DNA from: JAJXYP01 sp035541855
Lineage (GTDB): Bacteria > Patescibacteriota > Minisyncoccia > UBA6257 > 2-01-FULL-56-20
DNA length: 25,892 nucleotides
Direction: 5' to 3'
NCBI GenBank assembly: GCA_035541855.1
Contig: DATKMM010000013.1
Span: forward strand, 1-25,892
In this document: piece by piece, positions 9,271-16,464 of the stretch
Layout of the letters: each line of letters starts with the position of its first letter
Position numbering within the stretch: the first letter of the stretch is position 1
Notes under the pieces: model-generated
What the model saw: the letters and a program-made list of their open reading frames with translations, nothing else
Database searches by the model: none
What the model was told of the DNA's origin: nothing
Position numbers and translations under genes: made by a program

Positions 9271-9279
9271 ATTCTAACA
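9271..9279 (-). promoter_or_regulatory. Extended -10 promoter, leaderless type
   Basis: The reverse strand reads TGtTAGAAT, followed by GGGATC and then the ATG of the zinc-ribbon gene at 9264. The six-base spacing to the start codon matches three other genes in the window. Confidence 0.55.
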
Positions 9280-9304
9280 TTTCAACCGCCATCGGCACCA
9301 CAGG

Positions 9305-9342
9305 TGCCCCCACCAGGATTCGAACCTGGGACCATCTCCTTA
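9305..9342 (-). tRNA. 3' half of a split tRNA-Lys (outer copy)
   Basis: These 38 bases are identical to 9392-9429 of the intact tRNA-Lys. They start at U36 of the anticodon and run through the T arm to the discriminator base. With 9533-9567 they reconstitute a complete tRNA-Lys(TTT) with no base lost or duplicated. The interruption is 190 nt (9343-9532). It is either a pseudogene half or the 3' exon of an unusual intron-containing tRNA. Confidence 0.75.
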
Positions 9343-9532
9343 CCGCCGGCAGCGAATTGAAAATGGAAATGGATGCTTATTCCGGGCGGCGTGCCCCCAC
9401 CAGGATTCGAACCTGGGACCATCTCCTTAAAAGGGAGCTGCTCTACCAACTGAGCTATAGGGGCACGCTGCCAACAATGCGGCATCCATTTTCATTTTCA
9501 ATGAGCGAACCGGCGGGGCGAATTTATCCGCC
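9343..9532 (-). mobile_element. 190-nt insert in a tRNA-Lys anticodon that carries a complete tRNA-Lys
   Basis: The insert separates U35 from U36 of the outer tRNA-Lys. It contains an intact tRNA-Lys in the same orientation. Both sides of the inner tRNA are inverted repeats: 9343-9349 with 9510-9516 (7 bp), 9356-9376 with 9482-9502 (20 of 21), and 9385-9392 with 9465-9472 (7 Watson-Crick pairs plus one G-U). The last block extends the acceptor stem of the inner tRNA. In tRNA sense the insert begins and ends with GGCGG. No open reading frame and no group I intron core is visible. The label mobile element is an inference from the inverted repeats and clean insertion. Confidence 0.6.
9392..9464 (-). 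tRNA. tRNA-Lys (anticodon TTT), intact inner copy
   Basis: A complete 73-nt cloverleaf is present. The acceptor is GCCCCTA with TGGGGGC, the anticodon arm is CTCC-CTTTTAA-GGAG, and the T arm is CCAGG-TTCGAAT-CCTGG. The discriminator is A, followed by CGC rather than CCA. It lies inside an insert within a second, split tRNA-Lys. Confidence 0.95.
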
Positions 9533-9567
9533 AAAGGGAGCTGCTCTACCAACTGAGCTATAGGGGC
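9533..9567 (-). tRNA. 5' half of a split tRNA-Lys (outer copy)
   Basis: These 35 bases equal 9430-9464 of the intact tRNA: acceptor 5' strand, D arm, and anticodon arm up to U35. The half ends exactly where the 3' half at 9305-9342 resumes. The acceptor strands of the two halves are complementary. Confidence 0.75.
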
Positions 9568-9604
9568 GAATTCACTGTCAGTATAGAAAAAAACAGCCGG
9601 AAAT

Positions 9605-10204
9605 TCAACGTCCGCCGTCGTACCGCCGCATCATCCGCCGGTAGATGCGGTAGAGCACGAACATGATGACGGCGACCGCGACGATACCGGCGACGAGCTC
9701 GAGCGTGCCGGAAAAATCCTCCCAATAATCCCCCACGGCGTAGCCGAGCGCGAGCGCGGCAAGCGGTTCGATAACGTTGCCGGCCAGGTCGTTCACGAAG
9801 AATGTTTTGAACGGCACACCGACGAGGCCAGCCAGGAAATTGGCGACCGGCGAGAGCGACCCGGCGAAGCGCGTCGTGAAGACCGTGATCGCGGCATCGG
9901 TGCGGAGCTCCTCCTGGAGCTGGTTGTAGAACCTGAACTTGTGCAGACGCAGGGCGCGCACCACCCGCACGCCGTACTTCCGCGTGAGGCCGTAATCGGT
10001 CAGGTCGCCCAGCGTGTTCGCCCCGACCGCGGTCGCGAGCGCCAGCCAGAAATCAAAATAGCCCTGGCTCGCGAACGCGCCGACGGCGAGCAGCATCGCG
10101 TTCGACGGCAGGGGCAGGATGACCGCGGCGGAATACACGACAACGGCGATGGTCGCGTACTTATAGAGCAGTACGTAGGAAAGAAGGGACGCGAGGACGT
10201 TCAT
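9605..10204 (-). CDS. DedA/VTT-family membrane protein
   Basis: The 199-residue protein has the layout of DedA (SNARE-associated, VTT domain) proteins, some of which are polyprenyl-phosphate or phospholipid transporters. The first helices carry AVILPLPSNAMLLAVGAF (about 27-44). An acidic GANTLGDLTDYGLTRKYG segment follows. A re-entrant-type motif with an arginine in FTTRFAGSLSPVANFLAG, and FFVNDLAGNVIEP, come before the terminal helices. The tail RIYRRMMRRYDGGR is basic. The substrate is not deducible. The start ATG overlaps the stop of the upstream gene by 4 nt (ATGA), so the two genes are translationally coupled. Confidence 0.85.
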   Translation of the reverse strand: MNVLASLLSYVLLYKYATIAVVVYSAAVILPLPSNAMLLAVGAFASQGYFDFWLALATAVGANTLGDLTDYGLTRKYGVRVVRALRLHKFRFYNQLQEELRTDAAITVFTTRFAGSLSPVANFLAGLVGVPFKTFFVNDLAGNVIEPLAALALGYAVGDYWEDFSGTLELVAGIVAVAVIMFVLYRIYRRMMRRYDGGR

Positions 10205-10629
10205 ACGCTCGTGCTCGTGGCGGCGCCACCCGGGGCGCTATAGCTCCTGACCGCGTTCTCGACCTCGTCCAGAAAAACCGCCGGTAGCACCTGCAGGCTC
10301 GCGGCATACCCCGCCACCGTGATCCGCGGATAATGCGTATCGGCGATCTGGAGCTGATCCTGGAGATACTCCGGCGGCAAAGCGAAAAGCTTATTGATGT
10401 AATCGAACGTCATCCAGACGCGGACAGCGGATGCGTCGCCAGGCGCGAGCGGCCCATGCTTCTCGAGGAACTGGGACAGCCGCAGTTCGCGGGTATTGAT
10501 CGCCTGCTGGCGCCACAACGCCCGGTACTGCAGGAACAGGAATATAAAGAGGACTATCAAAACCACCGCCAGTGCCCCGAGCACGTACCGGATCACCCGC
10601 TCCATCCGGGAATCTTCGCCTTCCGCCAT
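10201..10629 (-). CDS. Hypothetical single-pass membrane protein coupled to the DedA gene
   Basis: The 142-residue protein has one strong transmembrane helix at about residues 13-33 after a short charged N-terminus. A soluble domain follows, with the ELRLSQFLEKHGPLAPGDAS and WMTFDYINKLFALPPEYLQ segments. The C-terminus is rich in alanine, serine and threonine. No known domain is recognised. Its stop overlaps the start of the DedA-family gene by 4 nt, so a shared function is likely. An extended -10 box six bases before the ATG indicates a leaderless transcript starting this two-gene operon. Confidence 0.7.
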   Translation of the reverse strand: MAEGEDSRMERVIRYVLGALAVVLIVLFIFLFLQYRALWRQQAINTRELRLSQFLEKHGPLAPGDASAVRVWMTFDYINKLFALPPEYLQDQLQIADTHYPRITVAGYAASLQVLPAVFLDEVENAVRSYSAPGGAATSTSV

Positions 10630-10635
10630 ATCTTA

Positions 10636-10644
10636 TTTATACCA
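10636..10644 (-). promoter_or_regulatory. Extended -10 promoter, leaderless type
   Basis: The reverse strand reads TGgTATAAA, then TAAGAT, then the ATG at 10629. It lies between tRNA-Leu and the 142-residue membrane protein gene. Confidence 0.55.
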
Positions 10645-10665
10645 TTTCACGGGGCGTTTCAGCGG

Positions 10666-10748
10666 TGCCCGGGGTGGGATTCGGACCCACAAACCCTTTC
10701 GGGTCAAGGATTTTAAGTCCTCTGCGTAAACCGTTCCGCCACCCGGGC
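10666..10748 (-). tRNA. tRNA-Leu (anticodon TAA)
   Basis: This is an 83-nt class II tRNA. The acceptor is GCCCGGG with CCCGGGC, and the anticodon arm GGA-CTTAAAA-TCC gives TAA. A long variable arm (GACCCGAAAGGGT) and T arm GTGGG-TCCGAAT-CCCAC follow. The discriminator is A and the next bases are CCG, so CCA is not encoded. Confidence 0.94.
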
Positions 10749-10753
10749 ATGCG

Positions 10754-10774
10754 AGCCGCCATGGTCCGGCGGCT
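10754..10774 (-). other. Short hairpin between tRNA-Cys and tRNA-Leu
   Basis: 10754-10760 (AGCCGCC) pairs perfectly with 10768-10774 (GGCGGCT) around a 7-nt loop. It lacks a T-tract, so a processing or spacer hairpin in a tRNA-Cys/tRNA-Leu co-transcript is more likely than a terminator. Confidence 0.4.
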
Positions 10775-10780
10775 GGCTTG

Positions 10781-10853
10781 AGGCCACGATGGGATTCGCA
10801 CCCATGCATAGCGGTTTTGCAGACCGCCGCGTTTACTTCTTCGCCACGTGGCC
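10781..10853 (-). tRNA. tRNA-Cys (anticodon GCA)
   Basis: This is a 73-nt cloverleaf. The acceptor is GGCCACG with CGTGGCC, the anticodon arm is GCGGT-CTGCAAA-ACCGC (anticodon GCA), and the T arm is ATGGG-TGCGAAT-CCCAT. The discriminator is U and CCA is not encoded. It sits 33 nt upstream of tRNA-Leu and 34 nt downstream of the terpene-cyclase-like gene. Confidence 0.93.
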
Positions 10854-10887
10854 GGCGTGGCCGGCACCTGAGTAGTCTAATACACTT

Positions 10888-12756
10888 TTATTTGCTTTGC
10901 CATTGCGCCATGAACGCCATGATCTCATCGCGTTTTCCGAGCGTCCGGCCGGCCGCCGACCGCAGGCGTTCAAGCAATGCATCGAACGGAGCCGGGTCCC
11001 CGATCGCGGCGCACTCCGCGAGGTCGCACTTCGCCCGGTCGAGAAATTTACCGATGTCGGCCATCACGGACGGAACGACCTCGCCCCAAAACACCTTCTC
11101 GCCGCCATCCCCGAGGCGGCCGACGACGGATGTCTTCCGGCCGCGCCGCAGGTCGTCCCGCCAATCCCGGGCATCGTCGTGCAACTGCCGCGCGATGAGA
11201 TAGTTCCTGAAAAACGACCGCATAGCGAGCACCTCGGCGGAATCGGGCGTGTACCCCGCGGCCAGCAACAGGGCCAGCGCCGGAAGGGCGTGGCCAAGGC
11301 TGCGGTCGGCAAGATGCCCGACCGGACAGCCGCCGCCGGCTTCCGATTCCAAAAAGTTCGCGGCGTCCATCCCGTCCACGATCTCCGCGAACATCTTCCC
11401 GACGCCGGGCACCCGTGACCCGATATCGGCATAAAGCGCCGCGAGCGATCGCAGGAAAAAGTTCGCGACGGGCACCAGCGCCGCGTCACCGCCGCCGCCA
11501 TCGCCATCCATGGCGCCGTCGTAGATCGTATACGCCGTCCAGCCGTAAAGGTTCGCCAGCGCCAATTCATCCAGCATGGCTTCGGAAATGCCGCCGGAAC
11601 CGGAACTCCGCATCGCATCCCGCATGAGATACGGGATGGCGACCACTTCGTCGTTGGAGGCCAGAGCGATCCGCTCGGACGCCGCCGCCCTGAAACGTTC
11701 GGGCAGTGAACGGAAACCCTCACGGGCCATCCTTTTTATCCGGTCCAGGCGTTCGCTTGCCGGGAACGCCGGACCGGGCGCTCCAAGCAGCGGCGTTCCC
11801 CGTGAGATCCCCATGACCTTCCCGATCGCCTCGATCGAGAATGCAGCCGTCAGCGCCGGAGAACCGGCGTAGCAGGTCCTGCCGCCGCGCGCCGGGTCAA
11901 CGCAGAACGGATGCGACAGCCACCCCTCCCGCCCAAGGGAATCGACAAAGGACCGCACGAGGCCGGCGGGAACCTCCCACGCGAAGTCGAAATTGATGAG
12001 CGCGGAAATGGCCATCGCGGTCTCTAGCGGATTCCGCCAAAGTCCGTCACGGCCCCGCGCGCGGACCAGCATCTCCGCCAGCGCGCCCTTCGCCAGGCCG
12101 CGATAAAAACGCGAGATGAAGTAGACGACCGGCACGATACCAGGATAATACGGCGAACCAACGACACCCGCCGCGACCCGCTCGTCGACCAGTTTCGAGA
12201 GCCGGGGCAGGGCGACGCCGATGAGCGACAGGAAATAACCTACGTTGCTGTTGACCGCCACGTCGACATCGCACCATTTTTCGGGCGCGCCGGCGCCGGC
12301 AAGCCAGGTCCGGTACGGCCCGCCCGGCGCGGTTTCCGTCGTCGTCAGGACCTTCGCGACGCCAGCCAGCGCGGCGCCGCCGATAAGCGACGCGTCGTAT
12401 CCGTAGAGCGCCGCGAGCGCGACGAACGTGTCGTCGAGGTCGTCGGGGTATGGCATGGCGACCGCCTCTTCCGAACCGCGCGGCCAATAGTTCAGCGACC
12501 AAACGCCGCTTTTCTGCCCGAGCAGAAAACCAGCCGCACGATCGCGGATATCGGAAGCATCCGGCGCCCCGCGCAGGCATGCCAGCACGTTCGCCGCCGA
12601 GAACGTCGTCCGGTAGCTCACCGCGGCACCCGGCGATCCGCCGGTTTCCGCTTCCGCGAATTTCGATCCGTGCGAAAATCCACCGTCAGAGAGCTGCTCC
12701 GCCCTGATGAGCGCGAGTCCGCTCCGCATCACCTGCTCCATCCGATTGATGTCCAT
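10888..12756 (-). CDS. Terpene-cyclase-like protein with class II (DxDD) and class I (DDxxD-like) motifs
   Basis: The 622-residue protein resembles the alpha/alpha-barrel prenyltransferase/squalene-cyclase fold in its N-terminal half. It has QLSDGGF at 21-27 and YPDDLDDTFVALAALYGYD at 103-121. That segment contains D106-L107-D108-D109, the DxDD acid motif of class II terpene cyclases. The C-terminal part has IYDGAMDGDG (411-420, D413 and D417) and RQLHDDARDWRDDL (523-536, D527/D528/D531), resembling the two metal-binding aspartate motifs of class I isoprenoid synthases. Such a fusion would first protonate and then ionise a prenyl diphosphate. The product is unknown and the domain assignment is my motif-level reading. 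The gene is last in an operon with a response regulator and histidine kinase. Its first 71 bases overlap the kinase gene. An internal ATG at 12729 has GGAG six bases upstream and may be the true start. Confidence 0.65.
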   Translation of the reverse strand: MDINRMEQVMRSGLALIRAEQLSDGGFSHGSKFAEAETGGSPGAAVSYRTTFSAANVLACLRGAPDASDIRDRAAGFLLGQKSGVWSLNYWPRGSEEAVAMPYPDDLDDTFVALAALYGYDASLIGGAALAGVAKVLTTTETAPGGPYRTWLAGAGAPEKWCDVDVAVNSNVGYFLSLIGVALPRLSKLVDERVAAGVVGSPYYPGIVPVVYFISRFYRGLAKGALAEMLVRARGRDGLWRNPLETAMAISALINFDFAWEVPAGLVRSFVDSLGREGWLSHPFCVDPARGGRTCYAGSPALTAAFSIEAIGKVMGISRGTPLLGAPGPAFPASERLDRIKRMAREGFRSLPERFRAAASERIALASNDEVVAIPYLMRDAMRSSGSGGISEAMLDELALANLYGWTAYTIYDGAMDGDGGGGDAALVPVANFFLRSLAALYADIGSRVPGVGKMFAEIVDGMDAANFLESEAGGGCPVGHLADRSLGHALPALALLLAAGYTPDSAEVLAMRSFFRNYLIARQLHDDARDWRDDLRRGRKTSVVGRLGDGGEKVFWGEVVPSVMADIGKFLDRAKCDLAECAAIGDPAPFDALLERLRSAAGRTLGKRDEIMAFMAQWQSK

Positions 12757-14128
12757 AAATTTGAGGGAACCGGACGGTGAATACCGTCCCTTTGCCGTTC
12801 TCGCTGTCGATCGCGATGGTACCGCCGAGATCTTTTTCCACGATCCGCTTGGTCATCGCGAGACCGATACCGATCCCTTTCCGGCCGCCCGCCTTGGTCG
12901 TGAAGAACGGCTCGAAGATCTTCGCCCGTAACCCGACTGGAATACCACAACCGCTGTCCGCCACGCGGAACGTCACATAACCGCCGTCCCGCCGGAGCGC
13001 TATGTCCACGGAACGTCCCCGGCCGGGCATACGGGGAACGCCCTCGAACGATTCGATCGCGTTAAGGATAAGGTTGAGCGCCACCTGGTGGAACCTCAGC
13101 GGACTTCCGAAATATTCAAACCCGTCACTGGACGCCGGATCAAATTTCATGCGGACGCCTTCGTGCTTTGCCTGGTAATCGAGCATCTGGACGACATTGC
13201 CGACACTGCGCTCGAGCGAGAACAGTTCGCGCATGTCGTCGCGGCTCAACTGCCGGCGATATGCCTCCTTGAACCGTTCGATATCGTTCCGGATACTTTC
13301 CATATTTTCACCGATCCCCGCGCCGTCACCCGCCGCCGGACCGCCGCGCTCGAGTTCCAGCGAAGCGACATGGAGCAGGTTCATCATGTCGTGGAACAGG
13401 CCCGACGCCAGTTTGCCGAACTCGGCGAACCGGTAGAGGTGGTCTATCTTTTCGACCTCGGCAAGGCGCAGTTCGCGCGTGCGCTCCTCGACCTTGGCCT
13501 CCAGCGTATCCCGCTCCTCTTTCAGCGCGCGCTCGGAGCTCCGCGCCCGGATGAGCGAACGTTCCATCTCCCGGTTTGACAGCCACGCCACGGTCGCGAG
13601 CAAAAACAGGAGCACGGCGAACACGAGCGCGTCGCTTTGGTTCGGGACCGGCTCCTGGATGACCGGCACGAGGCCGTGAAACTGGAAGTGCCACAAAAGC
13701 AGGATGAACGTGGAAACGGCGGCGAGCACCGCGAAGCCGAACCGGGCGCTGACCAGGATGCTCGCGATCGTGATGAGCAGGGCATACCCCAGCACCGCCG
13801 TCGGGAGATTGACGCCCCATCGGACCGCGGCATAGCTCACGCTCACGAAATACGCCGCGACGAGAAGATACGACGCCGCGATGAAGTGCCCGCGCCGGGA
13901 AAGCGCATACAGTAGGACAAAGAATGCCGGAACGACGGAAAACGTCACCGGAGAGATCTCGTGATAGGCGGGCCCCTCGCGCAACGAGTAATACCACACC
14001 ACGACATCGAACACGGCGAGCATGGCGAACGAGCCGACGAGGATGACGTTCAAAATACGCTCCCGGCGACGGTCATCCTCATCGGCCGAACGCGGCTCGA
14101 CCAGGTTTTGGTAGAGAAAATCGCCCAT
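12686..14128 (-). CDS. Membrane sensor histidine kinase
   Basis: The 480-residue kinase has six hydrophobic helices (about 25-45, 60-77, 82-100, 108-126, 129-148, 167-184), with only short loops outside, and then a coiled-coil linker (about 185-230). The dimerisation/phosphoacceptor region is FGKLASGLFHDMMNLLH, with candidate phospho-histidine H246. The ATPase domain shows the N box LNLILNAIE (351-359), G1 DSGCGI (391-396), F box FEPFFTTK (405-412) and G2 GIGIGLAM (418-425). There is no HAMP or PAS domain, so the signal is probably sensed within the membrane. The tail beyond residue 456 overlaps the start of the terpene-cyclase-like gene. An OmpR-type regulator lies upstream and is the likely partner. 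Confidence 0.92.
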   Translation of the reverse strand: MGDFLYQNLVEPRSADEDDRRRERILNVILVGSFAMLAVFDVVVWYYSLREGPAYHEISPVTFSVVPAFFVLLYALSRRGHFIAASYLLVAAYFVSVSYAAVRWGVNLPTAVLGYALLITIASILVSARFGFAVLAAVSTFILLLWHFQFHGLVPVIQEPVPNQSDALVFAVLLFLLATVAWLSNREMERSLIRARSSERALKEERDTLEAKVEERTRELRLAEVEKIDHLYRFAEFGKLASGLFHDMMNLLHVASLELERGGPAAGDGAGIGENMESIRNDIERFKEAYRRQLSRDDMRELFSLERSVGNVVQMLDYQAKHEGVRMKFDPASSDGFEYFGSPLRFHQVALNLILNAIESFEGVPRMPGRGRSVDIALRRDGGYVTFRVADSGCGIPVGLRAKIFEPFFTTKAGGRKGIGIGLAMTKRIVEKDLGGTIAIDSENGKGTVFTVRFPQIYGHQSDGAGDAERTRAHQGGAAL

Positions 14129-14138
14129 AGGGCCTTAT

Positions 14139-14247
14139 TTACTGCCAGCTTAACGGCCCGTCAACGGTTTCTGCCGCCGACCAGGCGCCGCTTTCCGCGC
14201 CGCGCACGGACGGGTCGGTAAGCACCGCTTCCAAAATTTCTTTCATG
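14139..14247 (-). CDS. Possible 35-residue peptide between regulator and kinase
   Basis: The 185-nt gap between the regulator stop and the kinase start contains one small frame, MKEILEAVLTDPSVRGAESG and 15 more residues, ending 10 nt before the kinase start. An in-frame upstream ATG at 14327 would extend it to 62 residues overlapping the regulator gene. There is no Shine-Dalgarno sequence before 14247 and no recognised family. It may be noise. Confidence 0.2.
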
Positions 14248-14313
14248 ATAAGTGATAAGGAGGGAACCTTTTTCGACCTTTGCCCCTCCATTAAAGCACA
14301 AAGGGCATTAAAA

Positions 14314-14979
14314 CTATCTAAAAACATATCCCCGGCCGGGGACAGTGTGGATCAGCCCCGGCAGACCGGGCCGTTCGACCTTCCGCCGGAGATTATGGAT
14401 GTGCGTCTCAAGCATGTTCGAGACCGGGTCCGTTTCGCCATCCCAGACGTGCTCGAAGAGCATCGCGCGCGTGACGAGATGCCCGGCGTTCCGCACCAGG
14501 TACTGCAGCAGGGAAAATTCTTTCGCGGTAAGATAGGACGCCTTCCCGCCGCGGGTCACCGTCGAGGAATTTTCATCGAGCACCAGATCGCCGAAACTGA
14601 GCCGGTCGGGAACCAATTCATGCGGGCGGCGGAGCAAAGCCCGCAACCGGGCGCTCATTTCCGCATAGGAGAACGGTTTCGCGAGATAATCATCCGCGCC
14701 GTCGTTCAGCAGGCTCACCTTGCGGTCAACCTCCGACTGCACGCTCATCAAGAGGATCGGCGCCGTCCTGCCCGCGCTCCGCAATTCCCGGCAGATTTCG
14801 TACCCGCGGCGTCCGGGCAGGATGTCGTCCAGCACGATCGCATCGTAATCGTTCGTCCGCGCCCGATACAATCCCTTCTCGCCGTCCGACTCGATGTCCA
14901 CGGCATACGATTCGGATTCCAGGCTCGCCTTCAGCGTACGCCCGAGCCGCGGATTGTCCTCTATGATCAGTATCCGCAT
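14314..14979 (-). CDS. OmpR/PhoB-type response regulator
   Basis: The 221-residue protein has an N-terminal receiver domain with acidic pair E7/D8, phospho-acceptor D51 in IVLDD, the switch residue S79 and invariant K101 in KPFSYAEM. It is followed by a winged-helix DNA-binding domain (about 125-221) ending with LETHIHNLRRKVE and HTVPGRGYVFR. It is therefore a complete two-component regulator, probably phosphorylated by the kinase encoded downstream. The short upstream spacer contains GGTACC-A-GGTACC (14986-14998), a possible operator or part of a weak promoter. The gene lies 23 nt after the preceding exported protein gene, so it is likely in the same operon. Confidence 0.94.
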   Translation of the reverse strand: MRILIIEDNPRLGRTLKASLESESYAVDIESDGEKGLYRARTNDYDAIVLDDILPGRRGYEICRELRSAGRTAPILLMSVQSEVDRKVSLLNDGADDYLAKPFSYAEMSARLRALLRRPHELVPDRLSFGDLVLDENSSTVTRGGKASYLTAKEFSLLQYLVRNAGHLVTRAMLFEHVWDGETDPVSNMLETHIHNLRRKVERPGLPGLIHTVPGRGYVFR

Positions 14980-15002
14980 GAAAAGGGTACCAGGTACCGT
15001 TA

Positions 15003-15683
15003 TTATTGCCAGACGGTCGCCACGGGCACGGTGGCGGAAGCGACTATGGCCGGCGGGAAGGTGGAGGTGGCCGTGGACAGGACGCCAAGCTCGGCGGTCC
15101 AGATGCCGCTGCTGGAAGTATTGTCGAGCTCGCCGAAGATGAGCGTGCCGGTCGGCACCGTGCCGCCGCTGCAGCCATAATACGCTATATCCCCGCTCGC
15201 CGTGAACGGGCGCGTGCCGGTGAACGGCGTGCAGGTCGTGCCGTCAACGAGCGCGACCATCCACGCCCAATTCGATGGCGTGCTGGATGGCGTTTCGGGT
15301 TTCGGCAGCGGCTTCGTCAGGCGGAGAACGAAGGCCGAAGATTCGTCAGTGACAGCCGGATCCAGGCCGCAGGCCAGCGTGGTCGAACTGCCCGGCAGCA
15401 TGAAACACGGATCGCTGATCGCGTTGCCCACCATGCAGCGCCAGGCGTCGGGGCGGTAGGGCGCCGCGATGGAGTTCGTCCAGCAGGAACCGTTTTCCAC
15501 CGGCGTCGAGGAAGCCAGGAGCGGCGGCGTGTACGCGACGACCTCCGTCGGCGGCTCGGCAGTCTGATTCCCCGGATTATTGGCCGCACCCGGGCCGGAG
15601 AACGCGAAAAACTGCCCGACGCCGAACAGGACCACCAAAAGAAGCACCACGATGATCAATATTTTCCGTTTCGTTTCGCTCAT
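15003..15683 (-). CDS. Membrane-anchored exported protein with six cysteines, unknown function
   Basis: The 226-residue protein has a single N-terminal hydrophobic helix (about 8-26) and no lipobox. A proline/threonine-rich linker (about 35-60) and an exported domain follow. Cysteines at 67, 83, 93, 105, 151 and 171 could form three disulfides. The segment CWTNSIAAPYRPDAWRCMVG and nearby DPCF are the most motif-like parts. No family assignment is possible here. Its gene starts 10 nt after the stop of a similarly organised exported protein and precedes a two-component system. A role as a sensor partner or secreted effector is possible but unproven. Confidence 0.75.
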   Translation of the reverse strand: MSETKRKILIIVVLLLVVLFGVGQFFAFSGPGAANNPGNQTAEPPTEVVAYTPPLLASSTPVENGSCWTNSIAAPYRPDAWRCMVGNAISDPCFMLPGSSTTLACGLDPAVTDESSAFVLRLTKPLPKPETPSSTPSNWAWMVALVDGTTCTPFTGTRPFTASGDIAYYGCSGGTVPTGTLIFGELDNTSSSGIWTAELGVLSTATSTFPPAIVASATVPVATVWQ

Positions 15684-15692
15684 GGCCGCATG

Positions 15693-16415
15693 CTATAAAA
15701 ATTTGAACGTTCCGACGATCCGGTCGAGCACGGCATCCACCTCGCCGCTGTCTAACTGGTGCAGATCGTACGACGGCGGATAGTTCCCGATCTGGCTCGA
15801 ATGGACCGTGTACTCGACGGCATAGCACTGGCCGGCATGGAGCGTGCGGTAGCTCGTCGTCTCGTACATCTGCCCGGCGCCGACATCCGACCAGTGAAAG
15901 ACCGTGAAGGTGGCGCCGTTGATCACCACCGTCGAGGTCCCCACGTTCGGACCGTCCGTCGGTTCGGCAACCAGGCATTGCGCGACGGCCTGGCCATTCC
16001 CGCTCATGCCGACCGTCAGCGTCGCTCCGCCGAAGTTCGTCTGCGGTTCAAACATCTTCGGAATGGCGAGCGAGAACGGCTGGAGGCCCGGGCCGCCCGG
16101 CGTCCCGACGCGCCAGTTGTCCATCGGCGCCGCCGAATAATCGTCGGTCGTCGGGAAATCGATCGGGTAGGCAATGGACCATCCGCCCTGGATGTTCTGG
16201 TCGGTCTGCCACTCGGCAACGTTGGCATAATAGGGATCCGATGCCGGATCCGCCACTGCGGGCGGACCGGAAGGGGCCGGGATGGGATTATTAAGCGGGG
16301 CGATGATCTCGCCGTACTGCATGCCGTACCAGAACCCGATGAACGGCAGCGCGACGAAAAGCGCGAGCGCGACCAGCTTCGAGTACCACGTCACCTTGTT
16401 CCATTGGATCGCCAT
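15693..16415 (-). CDS. Membrane-anchored exported protein, first gene of the two-component/terpene operon
   Basis: I place the start at the ATG at 16415, giving 240 residues that begin MAIQWNKVTWYSKLVALALF. A longer frame runs further upstream but is antisense to the protease gene. The helix at about 12-30 is followed by a proline-rich linker and an extracytoplasmic domain with IAYPIDFPTTDDYS and a C-terminal AVLDRIVGTFKFL. This is reminiscent of PsbP-like extracytoplasmic domains, though the resemblance is weak. An extended -10 box lies nine bases before the ATG and is divergent from the htrA-like promoter. Confidence 0.75.
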   Translation of the reverse strand: MAIQWNKVTWYSKLVALALFVALPFIGFWYGMQYGEIIAPLNNPIPAPSGPPAVADPASDPYYANVAEWQTDQNIQGGWSIAYPIDFPTTDDYSAAPMDNWRVGTPGGPGLQPFSLAIPKMFEPQTNFGGATLTVGMSGNGQAVAQCLVAEPTDGPNVGTSTVVINGATFTVFHWSDVGAGQMYETTSYRTLHAGQCYAVEYTVHSSQIGNYPPSYDLHQLDSGEVDAVLDRIVGTFKFL

Positions 16416-16424
16416 AATGCAATC

Positions 16425-16433
16425 AGTATACCA
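16425..16433 (-). promoter_or_regulatory. Extended -10 promoter of the exported-protein/regulator operon
   Basis: The reverse strand reads TGgTATACT, with nine bases to the ATG at 16415, so a leader of only 2-3 nt is expected. It lies back-to-back with the extended -10 box of the protease gene; only 16 nt separate the two elements. Confidence 0.55.
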
Positions 16434-16449
16434 CGATTTGCCGGACGAA

Positions 16450-16458
16450 TGGTACAAT
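16450..16458 (+). promoter_or_regulatory. Extended -10 promoter of the HtrA-like gene, leaderless type
   Basis: TGgTACAAT is followed by ACAACC and the ATG at 16465. No Shine-Dalgarno sequence can fit, which supports a leaderless mRNA and decides the start codon. Confidence 0.6.
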
Positions 16459-16464
16459 ACAACC

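Noticed and set aside
9343..9532. Group I intron in tRNA-Lys
   Set aside because: Although the flanking U and terminal G fit, the 190-nt insert has no P1 pairing with the 5' exon, no visible catalytic core and a complete tRNA in its middle.
16282..16464. N-terminal extension of the HtrA-like frame
   Set aside because: It runs antisense through the start of the divergent exported-protein gene and through both promoters; the extension has no signal-peptide character.
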